Positions 1 through 7,697 of a DNA stretch of 64,000 nucleotides are shown piece after piece. Source of the stretch: Nitrospinaceae bacterium (GTDB lineage Bacteria > Nitrospinota > Nitrospinia > Nitrospinales > Nitrospinaceae). Under the pieces are notes generated by a model. The model was not told the DNA's origin. It ran no database searches and saw nothing but the letters and a program-made list of their open reading frames with translations. Each line of letters starts with the position of its first letter. The first letter of the stretch is position 1. Where the stretch lies: positions 55,730 through 119,729 of the forward strand of contig JAJDBJ010000036.1 in NCBI GenBank assembly GCA_029261395.1. Reading direction: 5' to 3'. A program made the position numbers and the translations under genes.

Positions 1-773
1 AAACGATTCCTAAAAAAGACAAGAGGGTGAAGGCAGTTCCCCAGCCGCTGGATGATTTTAAGAGCATAACAATGAAGACGGCGGCGGAAAAGAAAACGGT
101 CCGGAAAAAAATTGTGAAGGATGATTTGAGGATTAAGGAACTTGAGTTTGAGCAACTGTCGAAAAGATCCGCCAGCCACCAGCCGCAGAACAAGCCCAAA
201 AAAACATCCAGTCGTTTCAAAGAACTGGAGGAGTTGGAGAAGATGAACAAGCAGGCCGATGCGGCTTTAAGCAAACCAAAAATAAAACATACGGACCCCA
301 AACCTAATGAATTCGTAAAGCAATTGGAGGCTATTAAAAATCAAAAAGTTCAAATTAAAATCGACACGAGTAAGCTATCGTCCCGACATTCTCAAAAGTT
401 CAAATCTGGAATCCTCAATATGAAGATGGCGAAGGCCCAGAAGAGCTCCGCGGCTCCAGCTGCTTCCGGAGAGTCGGGAGATCCCGCCGCCAATGCGCTT
501 TCGTTTTATCTAGGGGAGGCGCAAACTCAAATTAATGCGCAGTGGAAAAATCCTGCGGGAGGAGGGTCCGGCAAGGTTCAAGTCTCTTTCAAAATTTTTC
601 CAAATGGCAAGATAGAAAGCCCTAAGATCAAAAAAAGCTCTGGAGTGAGTAAGCTGGATAATCTAGCGTTGCTTGCTGTAAAAAATGCAGTTCTCCCACC
701 GTTTCCTAAAGAAATTAGGGAACCTAATTTACCTTTTATTTATGAATTTACCTATGAGACAAAAAACAATTAA
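1..773 (+). CDS. TolA/TonB-like protein, C-terminal part (5' end outside window)
   Basis: The reading frame is open to the left edge, so the gene is partial and its start and any N-terminal membrane anchor are not visible. What remains is a long charged, Lys/Glu-rich linker followed by a compact C-terminal domain of about 95 residues, with the pattern of a TonB/TolA C-terminal domain (INAQWKNP, GKVQVSFKIFPNGKI, PPFP). It lies directly upstream of tolB and overlaps it. That position is the usual one for TolA, which links the inner-membrane TolQR motor to TolB/Pal at the outer membrane. I infer a TolA-type role from domain plus context; a TonB-like energy transducer is the alternative. Confidence 0.75.
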   Translation, partial: TIPKKDKRVKAVPQPLDDFKSITMKTAAEKKTVRKKIVKDDLRIKELEFEQLSKRSASHQPQNKPKKTSSRFKELEELEKMNKQADAALSKPKIKHTDPKPNEFVKQLEAIKNQKVQIKIDTSKLSSRHSQKFKSGILNMKMAKAQKSSAAPAASGESGDPAANALSFYLGEAQTQINAQWKNPAGGGSGKVQVSFKIFPNGKIESPKIKKSSGVSKLDNLALLAVKNAVLPPFPKEIREPNLPFIYEFTYETKNN

Positions 774-2097
774 ACTTCTAGCTTTGCTCGGTGGCCTGTT
801 ATTTTGGTTTTCGGCGAATCCCGCTTATTCGGAATCCGAAATTTTTGTCGAGTTGTCCAAGACAACCCGGAGCGAGGTGAATATTGCGGTGCCTCAATTT
901 GTTTCTTCGGGAGGGGGAGTGGATGAGAGTTTCTCTGAAAAGAGCCGCAATATTCTGGAAAACGACCTCCGCTTGTTTGAATTGTTTGTCCCGGTGGCTC
1001 CTGGTATCTATTCCAAACTGGCGAAGAGTGAAGCCCAGCTCGAGCAAGTCAATTTCGGCGCCTGGAGTAAGCTGGGGGCTCAATGGCTGATCAAGGGGCA
1101 ATATGAAAAAAGCATATCCGGCGACAAGTACAAGTTTGTGTTTCGTCTCTATGATGTGGTGAACGAGCAGTTTTTGGTCGGCAAACGATATCAGGGCAAG
1201 AAAAGTTTCATGCGAAAAATCATGCACCGGTTTGCCGATGAGGTTATGGAGCAACTGACCGGCAAACGGGGAGTGGCCGAAACCCGTCTGGCTTTTCTTT
1301 CACGTACCCGTGATGGGAAGGAAATGCATGCAGTGGATTTCGATGGCGCCAATGTTCAGAAACTGACGGATGAGAAATCCGTTATCTTATCTCCGGATTG
1401 GTCACCCGATGGCCGTTTCATCGTTTACACCTCCTACAAAGAACATAATCCGGACTTGATCCTTCTGGATCCCGATGGGCGCCGACGGCGGCGTCCGCTA
1501 TTGAGATTGCCCGGTATCAATTCGGCACCGGCCTGGTCACCCGATGGCAGTAAAATTTCCCTGGTGCTCAGTAAAGACAGCAATTCCGAAATCTATGTCT
1601 TAAACCGATGGCGGAAACTGACCCGGTTGACCCGCCACTTCAATATCGATACTTCGCCCACTTGGTCGCCGGATGGCAAAAAGATTGCTTTTACCTCGGA
1701 TCGGTCGGGTACCGGGCGACCGCAAATTTATATCATGGATGCTGTCAGTGGCGATCGCACCGGTGTGAAGCGCATCACTTTCCAATCCCGCTACAATGAC
1801 AATCCTTCCTGGTCGCCGGATGGAGATAAAATAGCCTTCACCTCGATGGTTAAAGGAAAATTTCAAATCAAAATTTACAATACGGAAACCCGTAAAACGA
1901 CGGATGTCACCACGGGGCGGGGAAGCAAGGAGGAGCCCACTTGGTCTCCCGATGGACAGTTTCTGGCTTACCGACTGACGCGTGGAAGAAAGCCCTCCAT
2001 TCATATCAAGCGCGTTGGAGGCGGGAAGAGTCGGCAGTTAACCTTTCTGCCTGAAGGGGGCGTCAGCCCCACGTGGTCCCCCTACCCAAAAAGATAG
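754..2097 (+). CDS. tolB: Tol-Pal system beta-propeller protein TolB
   Basis: This is a periplasmic TolB of 447 residues. The chosen ATG begins a clear signal peptide (MRQKTIKLLALLGGLLFWF, cleavage near NPAYS-ES); another ATG lies four codons upstream. An N-terminal alpha/beta domain of about 160 residues is followed by six WD40/PD40-type blades, each with a WSPDG-like core (DWSPDG, AWSPDG, TWSPDG, SWSPDG, TWSPDG, TWSPYP). TolB relays force between TolA and Pal during outer-membrane constriction. The start overlaps the end of the TolA-like gene by 20 bases, so translation is probably coupled. No strong Shine-Dalgarno sequence is visible at either start. Confidence 0.95.
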   Translation: MRQKTIKLLALLGGLLFWFSANPAYSESEIFVELSKTTRSEVNIAVPQFVSSGGGVDESFSEKSRNILENDLRLFELFVPVAPGIYSKLAKSEAQLEQVNFGAWSKLGAQWLIKGQYEKSISGDKYKFVFRLYDVVNEQFLVGKRYQGKKSFMRKIMHRFADEVMEQLTGKRGVAETRLAFLSRTRDGKEMHAVDFDGANVQKLTDEKSVILSPDWSPDGRFIVYTSYKEHNPDLILLDPDGRRRRRPLLRLPGINSAPAWSPDGSKISLVLSKDSNSEIYVLNRWRKLTRLTRHFNIDTSPTWSPDGKKIAFTSDRSGTGRPQIYIMDAVSGDRTGVKRITFQSRYNDNPSWSPDGDKIAFTSMVKGKFQIKIYNTETRKTTDVTTGRGSKEEPTWSPDGQFLAYRLTRGRKPSIHIKRVGGGKSRQLTFLPEGGVSPTWSPYPKR

Positions 2098-2177
2098 GCT
2101 GATTTTTCAGGAGTTAGGGTGGTCAGTCTTGTAATTTTTACAGTAACTGGTAACATAAAGGAGCTTCAATTTATTGA

Positions 2178-2207
2178 TTGAAAAATAGTAACCTATAGTC
2201 ATATAAT
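2178..2207 (+). promoter_or_regulatory. Strong sigma70-type promoter ahead of pal
   Basis: A -35 box TTGAAA (2178-2183) is separated by 18 bp from a perfect -10 TATAAT (2202-2207). Transcription would begin near 2214 and leave a leader of about 210 nt before the pal start codon. The leader contains a short hairpin, GAGCC-TCCCC-GGCTC, at 2226-2240. The 326-bp tolB-pal spacer holds nothing else that I can identify. Promoter assignment is by consensus match only. Confidence 0.6.
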
Positions 2208-2423
2208 TTAAAAGGACGAGAAAGGGAGCCTCCCCGGCTCTCAGGATGATCTTTTAAGCCAAAATAATTCAAATAGTTATATCGGGGCTGTTGAGGTGTG
2301 CTCTATTGGGCAATTTATTCTTTGAAGACTTTTGAGCGTTTAGATGTGAGCTCATGGGATCAGATATAGTAATGATTGGAAGATGTTAATTTACTTAAGC
2401 CATTGAATTTAAAAGAGGTACTT

Positions 2424-3203
2424 ATGATTAAAATCAAAAATGCAATGCACTCCAATTTGTTTTTTGGGACGGTGATGTTTTTGGGATTTCTCCTGTTGTG
2501 GGGATGTTCCAAGAATGTTGCTCCTCCGGAAATTGAAGAACCCCCGGCACCGGTAGTTGAGGCGATTCCCGAGCCTGGATCCGAGGCTGAAATAGACCTT
2601 ACTCAGGAAGAAGTGGATCGTATTCAAGAGTCCGATGAAATGGGATTTGGGGGCGGTATTGAGACCTCGGGGCCTGAAGCGATTGATGAGATCGATGTTG
2701 TCGAGGTCGCGCCGGGACCCGAGCCCGAACCTATTCCAGAATTTTCTCCCGAACAGTTTGAGGAAACAGTTGAGGCGCCTTCAGTGATGGACATGCAAGA
2801 TGATATTTTTGTGGCACCTGAGGCTGAGCCGGTTCAGGAAGCGCGCGTACTTCCGGATTTTAAAGATGAGCAACAGTTGCAAGATATCCATTTTGAGTAT
2901 GATCGCGATAAACTGGACAGCACAACCCAGACCATTCTCCGAGCCAATGCGGAATGGTTAAAGAAAAATCCCAATGCCCGCGTAGAAATCCAGGGGCATG
3001 CGGATGAGCGAGGGACCAATAATTACAACTTGGGTCTCGGAGAACGCCGTGCTTTGCAGACCAAGAAATTCATGGTCAATTTGGGTATTGATGAAAGCCG
3101 GTTATACACCATCAGCTACGGGGAAGAAAAACCCTTCTGTTTTGATAGTAATGAAAACTGCTGGTGGGAAAATCGCCGGGCGCATTTTACTGTTGCTGAT
3201 TGA
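2424..3203 (+). CDS. pal: Peptidoglycan-associated lipoprotein Pal
   Basis: The protein has 259 residues. The ATG was chosen because AGAGG stands five bases upstream and a lipoprotein signal follows, ending in LLLWGC; the Cys would be lipidated. Residues after the Cys form a long Pro/Glu-rich acidic linker of about 120 residues, longer than in enterobacterial Pal. The C-terminal OmpA-like domain shows DIHFEYDRDKL, the peptidoglycan-binding pattern GHADERGTNNYNLGLGERRA and the terminal NRRAHF segment. It anchors the outer membrane to peptidoglycan and binds TolB. It has its own strong promoter and a terminator just downstream, so it can be expressed apart from tolB. Confidence 0.95.
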   Translation: MIKIKNAMHSNLFFGTVMFLGFLLLWGCSKNVAPPEIEEPPAPVVEAIPEPGSEAEIDLTQEEVDRIQESDEMGFGGGIETSGPEAIDEIDVVEVAPGPEPEPIPEFSPEQFEETVEAPSVMDMQDDIFVAPEAEPVQEARVLPDFKDEQQLQDIHFEYDRDKLDSTTQTILRANAEWLKKNPNARVEIQGHADERGTNNYNLGLGERRALQTKKFMVNLGIDESRLYTISYGEEKPFCFDSNENCWWENRRAHFTVAD

Positions 3204-3245
3204 TCGGCAGTTATAGCAGTTTCATGGAAATAGTTTAACGAAGCG

Positions 3246-3285
3246 GCCGCAACAGGGGTATACTTGTTGCGGCTGTTTTTTATTT
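3246..3285 (+). terminator. Rho-independent terminator after pal
   Basis: A perfect 9-bp stem, GCCGCAACA / TGTTGCGGC (3246-3254 with 3265-3273), is followed by the T-rich run TGTTTTTTATTT. It sits 43 bases after the pal stop codon and separates pal from the coiled-coil gene. Confidence 0.9.
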
Positions 3286-3358
3286 CTCTATTGGGACTTC
3301 AGTGAAACAGAAATAAATTATTTGTTTACAAGATCTTAAATAGCATCGGGAAAACATA

Positions 3359-4561
3359 ATGAAAATAAAATTCATTCGCATATCTTGTGCCTTGTTAGTT
3401 TGCTTGGTTTGGTTTGCATCTATGGCGCCTGCCCAGTTATTTGCCGATGACAGAAAGTCGGAACGGATTTTATTGGAAATTAAAAAACTCAATACTCGAG
3501 TCGTAGAACAAGTTATTCCGCAAATCCAAAATACAAACCTGACAATTGAAAAACTTAATACTGAAATCAACAAAGTCAAAGCTGAGGTCAATAGAATACG
3601 GTCAGGGAACAAAACCGTTAACCAGCAACTAGAAATTATATCAAGCGTGATCCCGGCAATGCAGGGTGCCATGGAACAAAGCCAGGCCCAGTCCATTCAG
3701 GAAATTCAATCGTTGAGTAAGCGCCTCACCCAGCTGGAAGCTCAAATCAAAACAAATCAGGATGTGGTCAAACAGGAAGTCAGCGCTCACATTCAGGTAT
3801 TGAAAGAAGGCATGGCCAAGGATATGGAGCGGCTGGCACAGCTCAACCAGAATGCCTTTCAGGAATTGATTAAAAATAATGAGAAGCGCTTAAACAATCA
3901 AAATGCCCGTGTGGATAAATCCATCGCCGTAATGACGGAGATTGCGAAGGGAGGCTCGAAAACCAACGAAACGTTAGCTTCTCTTCAGGCCGGTGTGATG
4001 CAAAACAGCAAGTCCTTAAGCGAGCAAAACAAAAAAATCATCGACATCCTTTCCAAAACCCTGCGTGAACAGGAAACCGCATCTGGCAAAATAGATGCTC
4101 TTGGTGGCAATCAATCCAAATCGGATGAAAACGTCCGATTCGCCCGAGAGACCATGGTGGCTCTGAAAGATATATTGGACAAGCGACTGGCGGAGATTGA
4201 TAAAACCCAACAGGCACTTCAGGCGCAGAACGATAAAGGTCTGCAGAATGTCGATTTAATCAAACAAAACCTTTTGGTAGCGGATCAGAAAATAAACAAG
4301 CTGGCCGAGGTGTTGAAAACCTTTCAAATCCAGGGCAGTGAGGTGGGAAGAGCCAAGACGGAGTTGATCAATGAAAAAATAACCCGGCTTATAGAAATCC
4401 TGAAAGCAATCGCCGCCGAGCAGGGAAAGATGGAAAAGCTCGTTGCCTCCCAGGGAGGAGCGGGAAGCGATAAGAAATTGTTAGACGCTTTGGCGGACTT
4501 GAAGCGCAAAGCCAACGTCAATATATCCCGAAGCGACAGTATTTTGAAAAAACTGAAGTGA
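3359..4561 (+). CDS. Periplasmic all-coiled-coil protein of unknown function
   Basis: The product has 400 residues and I recognise no named family. An N-terminal signal peptide (MKIKFIRISCALLVCLVWF, likely cleaved after QLFA) is followed by almost continuous heptad-rich helix with many Gln, Lys and Glu residues, few aromatics and no Cys. There is no recognisable enzymatic motif and no TPR. It occupies the place where cpoB/ybgF often follows pal. CpoB has a short coiled coil plus TPRs, whereas this protein keeps only the coiled-coil character. The pal terminator lies between the two, so it is probably transcribed separately. A structural periplasmic or envelope-spacer role is a guess. Confidence 0.8.
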   Translation: MKIKFIRISCALLVCLVWFASMAPAQLFADDRKSERILLEIKKLNTRVVEQVIPQIQNTNLTIEKLNTEINKVKAEVNRIRSGNKTVNQQLEIISSVIPAMQGAMEQSQAQSIQEIQSLSKRLTQLEAQIKTNQDVVKQEVSAHIQVLKEGMAKDMERLAQLNQNAFQELIKNNEKRLNNQNARVDKSIAVMTEIAKGGSKTNETLASLQAGVMQNSKSLSEQNKKIIDILSKTLREQETASGKIDALGGNQSKSDENVRFARETMVALKDILDKRLAEIDKTQQALQAQNDKGLQNVDLIKQNLLVADQKINKLAEVLKTFQIQGSEVGRAKTELINEKITRLIEILKAIAAEQGKMEKLVASQGGAGSDKKLLDALADLKRKANVNISRSDSILKKLK

Positions 4562-4594
4562 TTTTCCGAATTCTCACCAGAGCGTGACCTGTTT

Positions 4595-5314
4595 ATGAAA
4601 GTATCGGCCATCATTCCCGCCGCCGGAATGGGGATCCGAATGGGTTCCAATATTCCGAAACAGTTTTTGCTGCTCGACGGCAAACCCATCCTGCATCACA
4701 CTCTGAAGGTTCTGGATCAATGTTCCATAGTGAATGAAATTATCCTGGTTATGTCGGAAAAGGAAATTGAAAATTCCCGGCAACCGATTCAGGATTCCCA
4801 TCCTAAAGTAACAAGGATCATTGCAGGAGGAAAGGAACGGCAGGATTCCGTTTATAACGGTTTGCAGAGCCTGGACTCCGAGACCGATATCGTTGTGGTT
4901 CACGACGGCGTCCGACCATTTGTTTCAGCGGATCTCATCCACGAAACGGTCGAGGTCGCCCGCGATTTTGGCGCGGCGATCACCGCGATTCCCGTAAGTG
5001 ATACGATTAAAAAAGTGAATGAAGAGGGCCTGGTCGAGTGTACCGTTGACCGCAACGGATTGTGGCGCGTTCAAACGCCGCAGACGTTCCAGGTCGCTTT
5101 GCTTAAGGAAGCCTTTGCAAAAGCCCAGGCTGATAATTTTTATGGAACCGATGAAGGTTCCTTGATCGAATACCTGGGAAGGGAAGTAAAAGTAGTCTCT
5201 GGTTCGGAGTTCAATATCAAAATCACACGCCCGGAAGATTTGGTATTGGGAGAAAAAATAGCCGAACTTCTGAAGATCCGCCACTCCGAACCCCGGGCGG
5301 AGAGCTGGTCGTGA
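4595..5314 (+). CDS. ispD: 2-C-methyl-D-erythritol 4-phosphate cytidylyltransferase
   Basis: IspD couples CTP to 2-C-methyl-D-erythritol 4-phosphate, the third step of the MEP isoprenoid pathway, in the cytosol. The 239-residue protein has the N-terminal nucleotide-binding loop PAAGMGIRMG followed by KQFLLLDGKPIL, the mid-protein VHDGVRPFVS motif, and DRNGLWRVQTPQTF typical of the family. Length is normal. The start codon lies 33 bases after the coiled-coil gene. The stop overlaps the GTG of the next small gene by four bases, so the two are translationally coupled. No ispF is adjacent or fused. Confidence 0.95.
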   Translation: MKVSAIIPAAGMGIRMGSNIPKQFLLLDGKPILHHTLKVLDQCSIVNEIILVMSEKEIENSRQPIQDSHPKVTRIIAGGKERQDSVYNGLQSLDSETDIVVVHDGVRPFVSADLIHETVEVARDFGAAITAIPVSDTIKKVNEEGLVECTVDRNGLWRVQTPQTFQVALLKEAFAKAQADNFYGTDEGSLIEYLGREVKVVSGSEFNIKITRPEDLVLGEKIAELLKIRHSEPRAESWS

Positions 5315-5556
5315 TCAAGAATATACTGGTTGCTTTGGCCGGTCTGCTCAGCCTGGTGTACCTGCTCAATCCCACAGCCGGTTTATTTGAGCTGATTCCG
5401 GATAATTTGCCTATCATCGGCAATCTGGACGAAGCGGCGGCTGTTGCCATTATTTTGGCGGCGTTTCGGTATTATGGGATCGATTTGACATCTTTTCTCA
5501 GCCGGGGCGTGAAAGGCCACTCTCAGTCATCGGGTAAGAAAGGTGACCCAGAATAG
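5311..5556 (+). CDS. Small membrane protein, DUF1232/YkvA-like
   Basis: An 81-residue protein starting with GTG, overlapping the ispD stop codon (GTGA). It has two hydrophobic segments: the N-terminal ILVALAGLLSLVYLL and, after the turn LIPDNLPIIGNLDEAAAV, a second helix AIILAAFRYYG. The IPD-x-(I/L)P-x-IG-x-LD pattern is what I associate with DUF1232 membrane proteins. The C-terminal tail is polar. Function is unknown. Coupling to ispD is probably positional rather than functional. Confidence 0.65.
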   Translation: MIKNILVALAGLLSLVYLLNPTAGLFELIPDNLPIIGNLDEAAAVAIILAAFRYYGIDLTSFLSRGVKGHSQSSGKKGDPE

Positions 5557-5682
5557 CCACCTTCCTGGAAAAAACTTACTCCCTCCCGCTTTTCTCGGCA
5601 TCTAACACTTGTGATTCGCTGGTCCCTCATACAATTCGTTTTTATAACCCTGATCCGCCAATTATTTGGAAGGAGAATAGCC

Positions 5683-6120
5683 ATGCTGAAAGTAGGTAGT
5701 GAAGCCCCCGATTTTCTGGTCAACGACCACAATGGAAACCGAGTCACGCTGAAGGATTTGCGAGGAAAGAAAGTCATCCTCTGGTTTTACCCAAAAGCCG
5801 ATACCCCCGGGTGCACCATGGAAGGCAAAGGATTTCGCGACGATTACGAGAAGTTTCAGGAAAAGGGCACTGTGATTCTGGGAGTCAGCCTGGACAGCGA
5901 GGCGGAAAATAAAGCGTTTGCGGAAAAGTTTAATTTCCCCTATCCCCTGCTGTGCGACGTCGGGCGGGAAATTGCAATGGCTTATCACGCCATTCAAAGC
6001 AAAGACGACGCCTATGCCTCACGCATCAGCTATGTGATCGACGAACAAGGAGTCATTCAGGAAGCCATCGATAAGGTGGATACCTCAGCGCACTCCAAAG
6101 ACCTGTGTTCCCGGCTTTAA
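5683..6120 (+). CDS. BCP/PrxQ-type peroxiredoxin
   Basis: A thiol peroxidase of 145 residues that reduces hydroperoxides. The ATG is preceded by AAGGAG ten bases upstream. The peroxidatic Cys is Cys44 in TPGCTMEGKGF, within the thioredoxin fold (VILWFYPKADTPGCT). Many PrxQ proteins carry a resolving Cys five residues later; here position 49 is Lys, so that partner is absent. Other Cys residues are Cys91 (PLLCDVG) and Cys142 near the C-terminus. The enzyme may be 1-Cys or may use an atypical partner. The C-terminus is a little shorter than usual (about 150-157 residues). Confidence 0.93.
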   Translation: MLKVGSEAPDFLVNDHNGNRVTLKDLRGKKVILWFYPKADTPGCTMEGKGFRDDYEKFQEKGTVILGVSLDSEAENKAFAEKFNFPYPLLCDVGREIAMAYHAIQSKDDAYASRISYVIDEQGVIQEAIDKVDTSAHSKDLCSRL

Positions 6121-6173
6121 ATACTTAATCCTGGGGTTTCACATACTTGGCTGACGTCTTTTAGTTCGAGGGC

Positions 6174-6202
6174 TTGACCTGAAGGGAGAGGCAAGCTATT
6201 AT
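6174..6202 (+). promoter_or_regulatory. Promoter for the deoxyhypusine synthase homologue
   Basis: TTGACC (6174-6179) and TATTAT (6197-6202) are separated by exactly 17 bp, and each matches the sigma70 consensus at five of six positions. The predicted start of transcription is near 6209, giving a leader of about 26 nt. Confidence 0.65.
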
Positions 6203-6234
6203 TCCACCTTTATTCATTCAAGCTTTGAGAGCCG

Positions 6235-7335
6235 ATGTCCTATCAAGATCAGATAAAAAACCTTCATCCCCTTAATGCTCAGGAAAGAAAGCAGAAGAAA
6301 GCTCTCCTCAAAACCCGAATCGATCCGATTGATTTCGATAAAATAAAAAACGTGGCCGATCTGGTAGAGGCCTATCAGGGTACCTCGATTCAGGCCCGCA
6401 ATGTCGGCCAGTGCGCCCATATTTATCAAAAGATGCTCAAGGACAAGGAACGCCCGACGATCATGCTGGGGTTGGCCGGACCGCTCATCGCCGCTGGCCT
6501 GCGCAAGGTGATTCGAGATATGATTCACCACAACATGGTGGATGTCGTGGTTTCCACCGGGGCAATTCTGTATCAGGATTTTTACGCGGCCATGGGAGCC
6601 GGACATTATTACGGCAGTCCAGAGGCCGATGACACCCGACTGCGGGAACTGCTGATCAATCGCATCTACGACACCTATGTCGATGAGGAAAAATTTGCCC
6701 AGTTCGATTCCCTGATCGGCCAGTTTGCCGACAGTCTGCCTGCACGCAAATATTCCAGTCGAGAGTTTATCTCGCTTCTCTCTAAAGTAATCGATGACAA
6801 AGATTCGATTCTTGTCACCGCCCGCAAAAAAGGAGTTCCGATTTTTTGTCCGGCGCTCAACGATTCCAGTATTGGTATTGGTATAACCGAACATTATGTC
6901 GATGCCAGGAAAGCAGGACGGCAACCGATCACCATCGACTCCATTCGTGATAATTATGAGTTGACCCAGTTGGTGGTGAAATCCAAAAAAACAGCGGCGT
7001 TTTACGTGGCAGGCGGAGTGCCAAAAAATTATATCAACGATTCGATTGTCATGAGTTATATCTTCGGAAAGAATACCGGCGGCCACAAATATGCAATACA
7101 GATGACCACCGATGCGCCGCATTGGGGCGGGCTCAGCGGCAGTACCCTGGCCGAGGCTCAGTCCTGGGGCAAGGTCAACAAGGAAGCCAATTTCAGTATG
7201 GCTTTTGTTGAGCCCAGCGTTTCACTGCCCCTCGTATTTGGCTCCGCTTTTCAGAGAAAAGCACACAAGGGCCGGAGTCGACTCTCCATCAAGTGGTCGG
7301 GAGACGAGTTGAAAGAGCTCAAAGTGAAAAAATAA
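6235..7335 (+). CDS. Deoxyhypusine synthase family protein
   Basis: The protein has 366 residues and belongs to the deoxyhypusine synthase (DHS) family. Eukaryal and archaeal DHS moves the aminobutyl group of spermidine onto eIF5A. Bacterial members are thought to make homospermidine or related polyamines, because bacteria lack eIF5A. Visible signatures include MLGLAGPLIAAGLRKVIRDM, VVSTGAILYQDF, the TGGHKYAIQMTTDAPHWGGLSG loop in outline, and SWGK near residues 310-313, where Lys313 aligns with the catalytic Lys that carries the enamine/imine intermediate. It is monocistronic behind its own good promoter. The substrate cannot be read from sequence. Confidence 0.9.
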   Translation: MSYQDQIKNLHPLNAQERKQKKALLKTRIDPIDFDKIKNVADLVEAYQGTSIQARNVGQCAHIYQKMLKDKERPTIMLGLAGPLIAAGLRKVIRDMIHHNMVDVVVSTGAILYQDFYAAMGAGHYYGSPEADDTRLRELLINRIYDTYVDEEKFAQFDSLIGQFADSLPARKYSSREFISLLSKVIDDKDSILVTARKKGVPIFCPALNDSSIGIGITEHYVDARKAGRQPITIDSIRDNYELTQLVVKSKKTAAFYVAGGVPKNYINDSIVMSYIFGKNTGGHKYAIQMTTDAPHWGGLSGSTLAEAQSWGKVNKEANFSMAFVEPSVSLPLVFGSAFQRKAHKGRSRLSIKWSGDELKELKVKK

Positions 7336-7350
7336 ATCCCGCTTCACGCC

Positions 7351-7671
7351 TCATTTTTTACCCTGATATTCGCTTTTAAATCCCAGAATATAGTATTGGT
7401 TGAATTCCAAAGGCTCGATCGCGGCGGGATAGATCATGTCCACAAACCGCTGGGTGGCAGGGGATCTTTGATGGATGGCGACGGCATCCTCGTTTTCGAA
7501 GATCATCGTGTGTAAAAACCGGGTGGGATGCCCCATCTCCTGGTTCGCCATGTAGAACAACGTCGTCGGTTCGTTGATCCGTATATATTTGACAAAATCC
7601 TCAACGGTACGTTTGCAATCTTCCACCATCTCCGGTGGGACCTGATAACGCGCTGTCATGCATACCAGCAT
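7351..7671 (-). CDS. Antibiotic biosynthesis monooxygenase (ABM)-domain protein
   Basis: A 106-residue single-domain protein with the ABM/dimeric alpha-beta barrel pattern: an N-terminal strand MLVCMTARYQVPP, helix EDCKRTVEDFVKYI, strand with FYMANQE, and the late segment ENEDAVAIHQRSPATQRFVDMI. Relatives include YgiN-type quinol monooxygenases and heme-degrading enzymes. The substrate is not predictable. It lies 26 bases downstream of the cation efflux gene on the same strand and probably shares its transcript. Confidence 0.75.
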   Translation of the reverse strand: MLVCMTARYQVPPEMVEDCKRTVEDFVKYIRINEPTTLFYMANQEMGHPTRFLHTMIFENEDAVAIHQRSPATQRFVDMIYPAAIEPLEFNQYYILGFKSEYQGKK

Positions 7672-7697
7672 GAATATTTCTCCTCTTTTGAGTGATC

